Below, piece by piece: positions 22,401 through 31,856 of a DNA stretch of 64,000 bases (position 1 is the first letter of the stretch; every line of letters starts with the position of its first letter). The notes under the pieces were generated by a model that was not told the DNA's origin, did no database searches, and was given only the letters and a program-made list of their open reading frames with translations. The DNA is taken from assembly GCA_032158295.1 (NCBI GenBank), contig CM063256.1:6496034-6560033 (forward strand), written 5' to 3'. A program made the position numbers and the translations under genes. This DNA comes from Pycnopodia helianthoides (Eukaryota; Echinodermata; Asteroidea; Forcipulatida; Asteriidae).

Positions 22401-25331
22401 CTGTGTCATTGAAAATTGACACACCACTAAAAGTCTTGCAGTGCCAGGCACCTTACTTGTTCATGTTGTTTCCTGTACATGTAGTTGCATGCCTGTGTAT
22501 AGTACATATGGTAATAGTGTGTGTGTGTGTGTTTTGCTGATTGGCTTTGGGCATCACAAAAATGCAGTCAGATTTCATGGTAGAGACGGTTGGAATGACC
22601 TCAACTTACTCTGGAACACAGCCCAAATGACATGAATGGTAGAGCACACTATTAGTTTATTTCTGAAAATAACATGACATTCTGGAGAGGCTTGCAAGCT
22701 CAGTCTGTTCCTCTTGCTACCTCAACTCATCAGACTTCTAAAATAAAATCATTTCTGGGAAACTGGAACAAAACTTATCTGAAGTGTTAACTTTTTGGAA
22801 GGTATGCATACTTTTTTAAATGGATGTTTAGTTTGTAATTTAGATACCTTGTAGTATTTTTGATTATTTATAATGACTTTGTCTTTGTTAAACTCTAAAA
22901 CAACATAAAAATGTTCTTTTATTTGACAGGAACTCTCACAAACGGCAAGAAGTTTGACTCGTCCAGGGATCGAGGGAAACCTTTCAAATTCAATATCGGA
23001 AAAGGCCAAGTCATTCGTGGATGGGATGAAGGAGTAGCAAGAGTGAGTTTAACCAAAAGTAGAGTTTGTTCTTACCTTTCACTCTCCCCACTTTCAAGAG
23101 TCAAACAACTGTTGTCATCACTCCTTATCTGAATTGCCATCAGGTAATTGTTAAATACTTAAAAAAGGGGAATGAAAAAAGGGGAAATTGTCAATGAGTT
23201 ATGCCGAATAAAACAAATGAAAATAAACCGATGGAGTTGATTGATTCTTGCCAGAACAAATTATGTATCAAACCTCGATGATGCATGTATTTTTCCGAAA
23301 ACTAGAAGTGCACTTTCCAGTTGTTTGTCAAGACAACCAACCCATACCTCACTGTGCCACAACAGTGGCTTAATAAGGGAATAAAAGGGTAGTGATGCGT
23401 TCTTAACCGGCCGTTTAAAACCGGCAGGGTCGTGGCTGTGTGATAAAGGACCGAGCCGAAGGCGAGGTCCTTTATCGCACGGCCACGGCCCTGCAACGTT
23501 TTAAACGGCCGGTTAGGACCAAGTCACTACTCTTTTATTCCCATTCATAAATGCCCTTTTTGTTAAAAAGCGTAATATTGTTGGAAAAATCTCAACTTTT
23601 CTGTTAACTTTCATTTCCTGTCACGTCCTCGAGCCCTGTTTCGCGAAGGATATACATGCTACGCTCAACAGTTGTGCGTACGCGCGCGTCATAACACTAA
23701 CATGTTTTTAGATTGAATACCAATATGTGTTGATTGCGTTTCGCGTAAATTAGCGCCTGCGTGTAACCTTGCGCGCCACAGGTGTGTTTAAACACTTCTA
23801 GTCGTGTCTATATCATCCGTTTAAACACCCCCACGTGACACGCTCTCCACCAATCAGAATGGATAAACTGTCCCAGGTATTTATGAATACAGTACACACA
23901 TGCTGTTGTAGAGACTAGAGCCATTACTCAAAGTGCTTCAATGAGAGTGGTAAACTGGAGAAGCCACCACAATGAGAGTGGTTAACTGGAGAAGCCACCA
24001 CAATGACAGTGGTAAACTGGAGAAGCCACCACAAGGCGCTCCATGAGGGCACTTTTGAACGCTAGATGGCAGCAGACATACCAGGTAAAATTCCATTGTT
24101 TACACGGTTCTAAGCATGCGCACATTGCTGAGAACAATGGATTTACCTGGTAAGTCTGCTGCCACCTGGCGTCCGAAAAGTTCCCCATTGCAATGAAACT
24201 TGGGCCACTGTTGGAGGAGATAAGGTTCTCAACCTTGGTCAGTTTCTGCAATGGATCCCGTGTTTTAAAAAGATGAAGAATAAAGAATGCAAATTGGAAA
24301 TTCATCATGTATAGTTGTATTTTTATTACAATAAAAACTAGAAGATCTCTATGACTTTACTATGCTATTCTAAAACCCAGTTATGTATCACCCTTTTATA
24401 ATACATTAACTTGTTTGACCTAGTTTTCTATTATTTTAATTTTTTTTTCACAGATGAGCGTTGGAGAGCGAGCAAAGTTGACGTGCTCCCCTGACTACGC
24501 CTATGGCCCTCAGGGACACCCAGGAGTATATCCTTTAAAATGAACCACAAAGTGTTACAACAATTTCCATGCCCACCCGCGGTATTATTTTTTTTGAACT
24601 TCCTGAGTACAAATTGTTTTCCTTTGGAAATATCATTGCAACAATAAAACCCTGACTTGACAAAGGAAAGACAACAAAGGTTCTCATACCATGTTTCGGG
24701 ATTCGATGTTGTCGTGTGAGAAAATTGAGTAGGCACTCATCGTGATTCGCAGAATCTCGGCCGTGAGCAAAGGCTGAGCCACGGCCGAAAATCTGCCATG
24801 GTATGCTGGAATCTTGGAAAGCTCATACTTACCTCTCGTTGAGTCGAATATAATGACAAACAATGTATGTCTATTTTTGTATGCCACATTTGTACAGCAA
24901 TAGGACAAAGGCCTGGAATTGGGGATTACACAATAACGTTGGAAAGGGATTTTACAAGGCATGTTTTCCAGAACCTGTTGTCGCTCTTTGTATGGGTGAA
25001 ACAAAGCTTATCACGGTAGGTGCCTGCCTGTGCATGTTACACAATGGAAAGTCCAGGTAGATAAAAACGTCAGCCCTGTGGCTGTCAGCCAAAAATTGAG
25101 GAAAATCCTAAGTTGTTCCGGGTGTTAAAAAACGTCCTCAGTAAGTCTGTCAAAAGAAGTTGCAGATAAAGTGGTTAAACATCAATAGGTTTAAAAAACA
25201 TTAACATCTGCTCTCTTTTTGTATGTCATACAAAATAATTAATTGCTTAATGATTACATCCTTAACTCCTTTGCACTATCCCGTCCAATGCAACATTGAT
25301 CTTCGACGTGCAACTCCTTGGCCTTGAGTAA
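13419..25331 (+). CDS. FKBP1A: FKBP12 peptidyl-prolyl cis-trans isomerase
   Basis: Cytosolic FK506-binding prolyl isomerase; known partners of the family are ryanodine/IP3 receptors and TGF-beta type I receptors. Five exons (13419-13455, 20821-20868, 22930-23042, 24454-24527, 25277-25331) give 108 residues plus TAA, the length of human FKBP12. It starts [13 protein letters not shown]. Active-site residues of the family are present: Tyr in VVHYTG, Phe-Asp in KKFDSS, Phe in KPFKF, Val-Ile and Trp in QVIRGW, Tyr in DYAYG, His in GHPG and Phe in LIFDV. The pocket Ile-Ile after GHPG is Val-Ile. Introns 1-3 are GT-AG. Intron 4 has no usable GT-AG solution but fits a U12 AT-AC intron exactly. Intron 1 is 7.4 kb and full of repeats. 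An AATAAA at 25406-25411 could end a short 3' UTR. DDX43 is divergent upstream. Confidence 0.96.
14275..14650. mobile_element. ~400-bp MITE family B, copy 1
   Basis: It starts TTTAAAGGAACGTTACATAA and is the inverted counterpart of 17488-17893 over nearly its whole length, including GATGGCCGATCGATCTC-type and CACTGAGCGATAAACTCC blocks. The far end near 14650 is decayed. Non-coding, in FKBP12 intron 1. Confidence 0.8.
14728..14895 (-). mobile_element. Penelope-like repeat, distal half (interrupted)
   Basis: It matches 3355-3520 (CTGTGTAGATTTGTTCT, ACCGCGGAGTAGA, CTACCTGGGCGGGAGG). The match stops at GGACTAC, where the hAT-like element begins, and resumes at 16977. Confidence 0.7.
15588..15656. 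repeat. Hairpin with ~30-nt arms
   Basis: CGCGTCATTCGTGGGTA and the following GGAATGGCCCGAGGG fold back on CCCGAGGGCCATTCG and TACCCACGAATGGCGCG, around a loop of about 7 nt. It lies inside the hAT-like element. Confidence 0.8.
15681..16664. mobile_element. Inner inverted-repeat unit with 63-nt arms
   Basis: Positions 15681-15743 (AACCCACACCTGTG ... GAATGGCGCGA) and 16602-16664 are inverted copies differing at very few bases, separated by about 860 bp of unrecognised sequence. This may be a separate element nested in the 14896-16976 element, or its internal repeats. Confidence 0.7.
16977..17094 (-). mobile_element. Penelope-like repeat, proximal half with hammerhead-like end
   Basis: It continues the repeat interrupted at 14895 (TACTTTAGCTTTGTGGATC, TTAACTGCACTGCCGCGG, GAGTGAGTTCT) and ends with the hammerhead-like block listed separately. 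Confidence 0.65.
17051..17094 (-). ncRNA. Hammerhead ribozyme relic (Penelope-like type)
   Basis: Minus strand 17094 to 17051 reads GTCTC, CTGACGA, TGACTAG-AGCAA-GCTAGTC, CAAAC, GTT, GAGAC. This is the order of a type I minimal hammerhead: stem I strand, CTGANGA core, stem II hairpin, GAAAC core, GUH cleavage triplet, stem I strand. The conserved G of GAAAC is C here, so it is probably inactive. The very short stem III (AC/GT) is as known for Penelope-like elements. Confidence 0.65.
17140..17475. repeat. Long palindrome (~150-nt arms)
   Basis: The left arm (TTTGTAACCGTTTG ... GGTCGGCCATTTTGTGG) is an inverted copy of the right arm (CCATAAAATGGCCGACTG ... AAACGGTTTACAG), centred near 17306 with a loop of about 15 nt. 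It is probably a fold-back MITE. Confidence 0.85.
17488..17893. mobile_element. ~400-bp MITE family B, copy 2 (inverted relative to copy 1)
   Basis: It begins GGTTAAAGGAACATTACAGA and ends ACCAATTCTG ... ATGTTCCTTCAAACAT, so both termini are readable as inverted repeats. It is inverted relative to 14275-14650. Confidence 0.8.
18595..18985. repeat. 34-bp minisatellite, about 11 copies
   Basis: The unit is GCATACACTGTAGTACTAG followed by TAGTTATTCTGGACA; copies are virtually identical apart from one ACA/GCA variant near 18700. It is in FKBP12 intron 1. No spacer variation, so it is not a CRISPR array. Confidence 0.97.
20194..20228. repeat. Short 12-bp tandem repeat
   Basis: AAATTCAGTCCTG is repeated three times in tandem in FKBP12 intron 1, about 590 bp upstream of exon 2. 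Confidence 0.8.
23377..23542. mobile_element. Fold-back MITE, G/C-rich arms
   Basis: GGGAATAAAAGGGTAGTGA pairs with TCACTACTCTTTTATTCCC. Inside, TAACCGGCCGTTTAAAA pairs with its complement, and AAAGGACCGAGCC pairs with GGCGAGGTCCTTT around a small loop. The whole 166 bp folds on itself. It is in FKBP12 intron 3. Confidence 0.8.
23940..24032. repeat. 31-bp tandem repeat, three copies
   Basis: CAATGAGAGTGGTAAACTGG followed by AGAAGCCACCA is repeated three times with single-base variants (GTTAAC, GACAGT). FKBP12 intron 3. Confidence 0.9.
24048..24185. mobile_element. Fold-back MITE
   Basis: GGGCACTTTTGAACGC, TAGATGGCAGCAGAC and the middle block pair with GTCTGCTGCCACCTGGCG and TCCGAAAAGTTCCC. 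The CCATTGTTTAC ... GAGAACAATGG core repeats in a related relic at 58765-58830. FKBP12 intron 3. Confidence 0.75.
24528..25276 (+). other. U12-type AT-AC intron (FKBP12 intron 4)
   Basis: The intron begins ATATCCTTTA, a perfect match to the U12 5' splice consensus ATATCCTT. It ends with TCCTTAACT (25259-25267), the U12 branch-site consensus, followed by CCTTTGCAC. The terminal AC is 11 nt after the branch adenosine. Splicing GT to TATCCCG rebuilds GHPGVIPSNATL in frame. No AG lies close upstream of the last exon. Confidence 0.93.
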
Positions 25332-26829
25332 AGATGTTTCTACCCTGGAGATGTAAACCCCCCCCCCCTCTTTCCCTCAGCTTTGTAACCCTTCATACAT
25401 AGATGAATAAAAGTAGTCCATCGCAGTTAAAAGCAGGATTAAGTAGCAAATATCGAATACACTTTGTCTGATAGTTCCCTTTTCTCTCTTGAACAATCTC
25501 TGTCTTTTATAACCCAGTCGAGACTAGCCGTCCTGGCTATGCTTACCATAGGCCTGTAAGAAAAATTCCTGTACACTGCTAACTCAAAATATTGGTCATG
25601 AAGGACTGTGTAATTGTGTGCATAAATCCAAACTAGGGTTTTGTGCATTTTCATGAACAGCAGTCTCTTTTTTTTACCTGCGTTGTATTTTCTCAGTTGT
25701 TAACAGTCGCTGGTTTGGTTGTTGCTTTCAAGATAATGACATAAGACATCACTTTTTCTTGCAAGAATTGCACACAATGTGATGATCAAACGCATTGTGG
25801 CTGTCACATCAGGCACCATTTAAAATCTGCTTCTCAGACGAGATTTCTGTGAAAGGCAAGATCAATGTAGAACTGATTTTAGAGTATCATACCTTGGATG
25901 GATCGCAGAGCAATGAAGTGATTTTTGCACTAAACATCGTTGCATTGATAATACACACGGATGGGAAAGCACAATATATGACATTTTAAGAGAAAGACTC
26001 TGCTAGGGTTAAAACTTTAGGCCACTAACTTTGTTTTGCATTTTCATAGAAACATACAGTACTCTTGCACAGCACAAATCAAGAGACGTACATCAAATGC
26101 TAAGCTAACAACCAAGCCAGGTTTTTATAACAGCTAAAAAAAACACCTGTGTAATACAGCAGACAAACTGGCACTTCAGTAAAATAATGTCAATATCTTT
26201 GTTTAACAAAGTTGTGAAATGGAATATTAGTTTTGGGGAATAATGAGCACATTTTGGCCCCAGTGATTGTACTGCCCATGGGGACGCTTTCATACTGTGC
26301 AGATGTAATCAAGTAAAATTTTGGAATACTGAGAAGAAATTGCTTTAATAGTGAAAAAAGATCCTAGCTTTTATCACTGGTGTCATTCTTTAAAAGAGCA
26401 CTGGGTTCTTCTTTATCCCAATCCTCTAGTTTTCAGTCACCACACCGTGCGACCAGCCTGTGAAAATATCATCAAATGTGGTGGCTACATTTTCAAGACA
26501 CACTGAATAAATGTTTGTATTTTGTCAAGGATGCTGTGCTTATATTCATGTGATTATATTTTTGTTTAGAAAAAATGAAAATAAGAAATCAAGTGTTTGG
26601 GGACATTTCTCAAGTATTTCAGACAGAAATATTTCTCAGGATAATTCAGGTATCAAGTTTATCAAAAGATTAATATCTTTATTGATTTGATTTTCAGCAG
26701 TGCCAATCATGTGTCATACTGTTAAATAGCACAGAGTGAAGCTATGCACCAAAGACCATTCAGTCTGTTCATTAAGGGCCAGAATATGCCTCATGCAGTT
26801 GCTCATTGTAAGCAAGGTCATGGATGTGA

Positions 26830-27013
26830 CCCTGGGCCCCATTGCTGCAAGCTGATAAGCACACATACTTGCTAAGCACATACAAAATCTTGCTTAGCAG
26901 GAAAAGGTTACCAGCCAAAATGCAATTGAATGTACACTACCTTGACTAGTTACCATGCGACTTTGGCTTGGGAACTGTTTATGCTTAACACCTGTCAGTA
27001 ATTTGGCCCAGGG
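26830..27013. mobile_element. MITE with CCCTGGGCC termini
   Basis: It starts CCCTGGGCCCCATTGCTG and ends CAGTAATTTGGCCCAGGG; the ends are inverted repeats. The internal AAGCTGATAAGCAC and TTGCTTAGCA blocks partly mirror each other. Non-coding. Confidence 0.7.
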
Positions 27014-28250
27014 CTTTAGCAAAACCAAAGTGAATACAAACCCAAGAATTCTTGATGTTAATTTTCAGCCCCAGAAAATATCTGCACTGTGGAAATGTAT
27101 ATTTTCTTAACAAGTTGAGGTATTTTTTTTTTGAATTAACAATTCCACAGTGGCTGTTCCTTTATTTTTTATTTTGTTTCCTCTGAACAAAAAAAATCAA
27201 AAAGTGTTTTGTATTGTTTAGAACATGTTTTTGAGTTGAGTTGTGTATATTTGTAGACTTCTTGGTTTATGGTTCTTATTATCTTAGAAACCAGCCTTGG
27301 CAGTTTTTTTATAGACATCTGGTTGTAGAATCACTGAAACAAACATTTGGGTCGGAAAAACTGCAGAACAAATCCATGACTTTCTGTTTAAAAATATCAT
27401 TGACAGATTCTTCAGTACTTGGTGATAGTTTTTCAAGGTATCATGTCGGTATCACGTTAGCTAGATTTTTTTTTTTTTTTTTTTTATTATTAAAATGCAA
27501 TTTATACCACATAATCAAGTAACGTTACTGAATAATATGTGATGTTTTTAAACAAACTCCTTACCATAAATCCACTTGTTCTTTATGTAATATTTACATA
27601 ACGTCAACAGAATGCCACTCAGAAAAGATCAGGCTAGATATCATAAGTTTGTAGTTGTTGATCATGTGGACAAGAAATTTCACATGACGTGGAATCGTGA
27701 AGAATAAATTACCCCACTTGTCTTAGTTTCAAAACAAAGTGTTCCTTTTTCACTGCTCAGATTCGATAACGAGTTTGAGATTGTAGTTTGAGCATGGAAG
27801 GTTTAACCATTGTGTAATACCACTCTCTTGCTGCTTGGGTTTTGATAATTAAGCACTCCAATATGTTAAGCAATGCAAGCCATGTAATGATGTTCATTGC
27901 GTTTATGTATGGATAAATATGTAGTGTTCTTTGATTAATAACGAGTACATGTACATGTACATGTACATTGTAAACGTACCTTACAGTGTTGTCAAGTCTA
28001 TTCGCCTTATTCACAACTTTGCCATCCTAGACTTAGTCCACATTTATAAAGGTTTTATTGAGCATGCAATGCTCTGAATTGGTTACCAGACTATATTTGC
28101 TTGCTGGTAAGGGAAATCTTGCTTTCAAATCTCAATGCTTTTTGGTGAATTAGAAGAAAGAGCAGCATCTTACTTGTTCTTTATGTCAGGACTGCATAGT
28201 GTTGTTTAACCATCAGATCTTGGGCTGTTTTCACTGGTGTGTGTAGCCAG

Positions 28251-28558
28251 TAGACCTTTCTATTGCAAAGTCACAGCCTGAGTTTTTGCCAACCAAGGGT
28301 GGAAAACTATGGGAAGCCATAAATGCAAAGCAAGAACAGATAGCCACAGTTTGTAACATTGTTTCGCAAATATTCAAAAACAGTGTTGAACTGGTTGGAA
28401 ACAAAGCAACCAATCATGGAGTGAATTTGTTTTTTTAAATGAAATTTTGCAGAAATGTTGAATTTGGTCACAACATCCGTTAATACCATTGAATGTTTTT
28501 GCTAACATTCGGCTGTCCATGCCAACCAGTGCCGTTTGATCGTCAATAGAAAGGTCCA
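28251..28558. mobile_element. MITE family C, copy 1
   Basis: TAGACCTTTCTATTGCAAAG at the left and GTCAATAGAAAGGTCCA at the right are inverted ends. The body is an inverted copy of 29855-30170. Confidence 0.85.
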
Positions 28559-29854
28559 GAATGCCTCACTTTCAATTGTGAATAAGTCCTCACTTTCAAT
28601 CAACCATGAATAAGGCGAATTACTGCAGGAGTTGTTACTGAAGGCATTTGATTGCTTTCCACCATGGAACAATACATATATTGGTTCACCTTATAGTCAG
28701 AGGGCATGAGTTTAAGCTCCACCAACTTGGCTACATAGCTGTACTTTAGTGATCTTTTGATTGTTTTAGTATCTTTGTTGTGGCTGCATTTGTCAGGAGT
28801 ACATGGAGTCATATCGGTAGATAGTTTTTATGTACTTTATAGAGCACAGAATGGAAGTTGTAAGTTCAACTGTTGCTCTAGTCAATATCAAACTGCCCTT
28901 CTGCGATCTACTTAAGCATTTCAATAAGTATGAACGAATCTTCATCCACCTCTTCAACACACATCTGGTTTTGGCTCTGTCCTGTAGAACATAAGTTTAA
29001 ATGCCATGTAAGTAAGGTTTGCAGTAACACTGTTATAATCTCCGAGTAGTACTGGCTCTTAGACGAGTTGGTTGTTTTATTCACTGTCACAACCAGTGTG
29101 ATCCGAGTGTCTTCTCTAGAAGCCAGCACTATTCAACACAGATTATCGCAAACCTCATTCATTACCACCATGCATTTTTTTAAAAAGGCCATCCCAACAT
29201 AATCTGAAGTGCGTATGGGAATGTGACTTGCTAAGGTGCATGTTCGATTTGAATGAACTGTGTTATTTTAAAAATTGTCCCACCAGAATAAAAACTTAAT
29301 CTAGATTGATTTGGCATATACAGTATCCTCATTGCCATTTAAAATAACCCACATGAGTCAGGCACTTTTGTCTACAACAGTTCCTTTGTATTTTATTAGT
29401 TACTAAATCCAGTTGTCATAATCAATTGTCATCAGACATGAAATAATATAAAGATTTCAGAATAATTCTTGTTTTTTATTACAGTTCTCTTAAAAAACAA
29501 TAAATCCCTACAAAACACGTGTAATGAGTAGTTTGGTAGTGAATTTTTTTGTAAGAAACCATAAATGTTTTAGATTGTGTTTTGTGTGTCATCAAAATAA
29601 CGGGTGTACAATTTATATTCAAGTCACTTTTGCACGTAGTAGCATGTGCCTGTGTGATCTGGGTAATGCCAGACTTTAATTGGTAATACATTGTACCAAG
29701 TACACTCAAAATTCAACGTGTAATTGTGTCATTTCTTCGTGGATTTGTTCGCAGAAAGTAACTACATGGTTAGTAAAAGTAAGAGATACGCATGGCATTG
29801 GTAAGTACAGCGTACATACATGTACATTCTGTAGCTGAATGATTTCATAATGTA

Positions 29855-30170
29855 TGGATCTTTCCATTGTTTTGTTGAGAAACAAACCGCACTGGTTGGT
29901 ATGGATGGCCGAATGTTAGCAAAACAACCAATCGTGTTAACAGATGTTGTGACCAAGTTCAACATTTCTGCAAATTTTTTATTCAAGAAAAAATACATCC
30001 CAAGATTGGTTACATTGTTTCCAACAAATTCAACACTATTTTTGTATATTTATGTAACATTGTAACGAACTGTGGCTATCGTTTTTCTCTTTGCATTTGT
30101 GGCTTCCCATAGTTTTTCCAACCTTGGTTGGGAAAAAACTCGGGCTGTGACATTGCAATGGGAAGGTCTA
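29855..30170. mobile_element. MITE family C, copy 2 (inverted)
   Basis: TGGATCTTTCCATTG at the left and CAATGGGAAGGTCTA at the right. It shares CCAACCTTGGTTGG, ATGGCCGAATGTTAGC and TTGTGACCAAGTTCAAC with copy 1 in opposite orientation, 1.3 kb away. Confidence 0.85.
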
Positions 30171-30454
30171 TACATATTGACCAGAGCGCTGCTGACATAC
30201 TTTGTATGTTGAAGTGTCGAGGGGCAACCATGTTTGGGTTCAAACATAGTGTAAAAGATTGATTCTTTGTTCAGCTTTTTTGTGCTTTTATTCTATTTTG
30301 AGGCTTTGTTGAAACAGTCAAAGAACGTCAACACACGACCATTTAATGTGTGTAATTTGACAATGCATGTAATGCCAATCTACCTAAGTGAACTTGTAGG
30401 AAGATTTGCAGAATATTGGCAATGTTGAAATTGTTCAGAAGTTGTCTGTAATTA

Positions 30455-30616
30455 GCCCTTCACATGAAAATATGCTAGTTACATTCATGCACTAGGCAGA
30501 CGCACAAACGCGTATGCATCAAGCCACCATCAGCCCCATACAAAAAGGCACAATGTAAGCTCAAAAGTGTAGTGCGCACGTGGGATGTGCAATTTACATA
30601 TTTCATGGGAAGGGTC
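30455..30616. mobile_element. MITE family D, copy 1
   Basis: It carries CACTAGGCAGACGCACAAACG and CATATTTCATGGGAAGGGTC, the same blocks as 58534-58753 in inverse orientation. The ends (GCCCTTCACATGAAAATATG / CATATTTCATGGGAAGGGTC) are inverted repeats. Confidence 0.75.
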
Positions 30617-31249
30617 TAATATTCAATCATGTCTGCAAAGCACTTCAAATCCCAAAATTTTCCAGTGCCCCCCCCCCCTGAAAAACAATTTCAGAAACTT
30701 GTTCTTTCATAAAAAGCGAACAAACATGGCCCTGGGCCTTGACTGTAGTTAGGGCGCTGATTGTATTTGTACTGGATGATCAAGTCAAATGCCATTTTTT
30801 AAAATAATGTTTATTTATTTTCATGTACAGCCGATTTGGACATGCTACTAATTCCAAATCATGGCTAAAACCCTGTATAGGGGTCAACCTTTATCCATTT
30901 TTAGAAACCCTTTTATGAATAACTTGATTGAATACCACCGATATGAAAAGTTACAGTTGTTTTCAGTTGAACAGAATAGCACCTTTGTTTACAGGTTTCC
31001 TTGCGGGACCCAAAAGTTCCCAAGGTTACTTTGGGGGTATCTTTGGTTTCATTGTCAGAAATACGATTCATTTTAATTTTAGCTTGTTTTATTCAAACAG
31101 AACTTTCCTTACTCTAGGGGAGGAAATACCAGAACTACATTACCTAATGTATACATTCTGGAAGAAAGGTTAGACAAGATTATAGCTCCATGATGACTTT
31201 CTTTTAACAAACAGAAAGGAAAGTGTACTTGGTAACGCAGTTTATGGGT

Positions 31250-31610
31250 TTATTTCTATAATAATAATAATACAGAGTATTTGCATTGCTCTAAATCCAC
31301 CAAATTAAGGTGCTTAAGGCGCACGAGAGCGACTCCTCGCACAGTAAAGAGAGAGGCAAATCAAAAGTAAGTTCTCAAACTAATCATAAAAGTTTCAACA
31401 CTAGAAATATGACTAATTTGTAGAGGTAAGTCATTCCAGAGAGAGGGTCCAGCATGCGGAAATGACCATGATTTTCTGCTCTTAGGAACATCACTATGAT
31501 AATGAATGTTTTCCAGCACCCTTCAGAGACATTCCAGGCAAGCAAATTTCCATGAAGAGACCAGTGTGCATTCCAAATCATGCAATCCAAAGTCTGACAT
31601 CATAACAGAG
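31250..31610. repeat. Interspersed repeat remnant with (ATA)n tail
   Basis: An (ATAATA)n run at 31258-31272 is followed by TTTGCATTGCTCTAAATCC and about 290 bp of repeat-like sequence. The layout resembles the LINE 3' end at 45745-46071, but I cannot establish a coding frame. Confidence 0.35.
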
Positions 31611-31856
31611 CTCCAGGGGTATCTAAACCAATATCTCCCCAAGCTTTGTGAGTCAAAGTTCTCTTAATATAGATAAACACGTCATCTTTCTTGAATCACA
31701 AAAACATCACAAATATGTTTTGTTTAGTTATTCATACATCAGTGAAGGGGAAAAGTCTGAGGATGAGAACAGCTTCTTGAGTTACGACAGCATCATCTTG
31801 TCACTAAAACAGAATTCAGTCTTTTCTTGACTTCTCTTAAGATGGGACAACAATGT

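Larger units (their letters stand above)
25332..31856. other. Intergenic region between convergent FKBP12 and CCDC25
   Basis: The two genes converge here, so it holds both 3' UTRs. AATAAA occurs at 25406-25411. MITEs occupy 26830-27013, 28251-28558, 29855-30170 and 30455-30616, and a repeat tail lies near 31250-31610. A run of T near 27465-27485 and TACATGTA repeats near 27950 are simple sequence. I see no further coding exon. Confidence 0.55.

Noticed and set aside
24526..24531. GT donors GTATAT or GTATCC-like at the end of FKBP12 exon 4
   Set aside because: No AG acceptor fits the last exon; only the AT-AC pair restores the protein.
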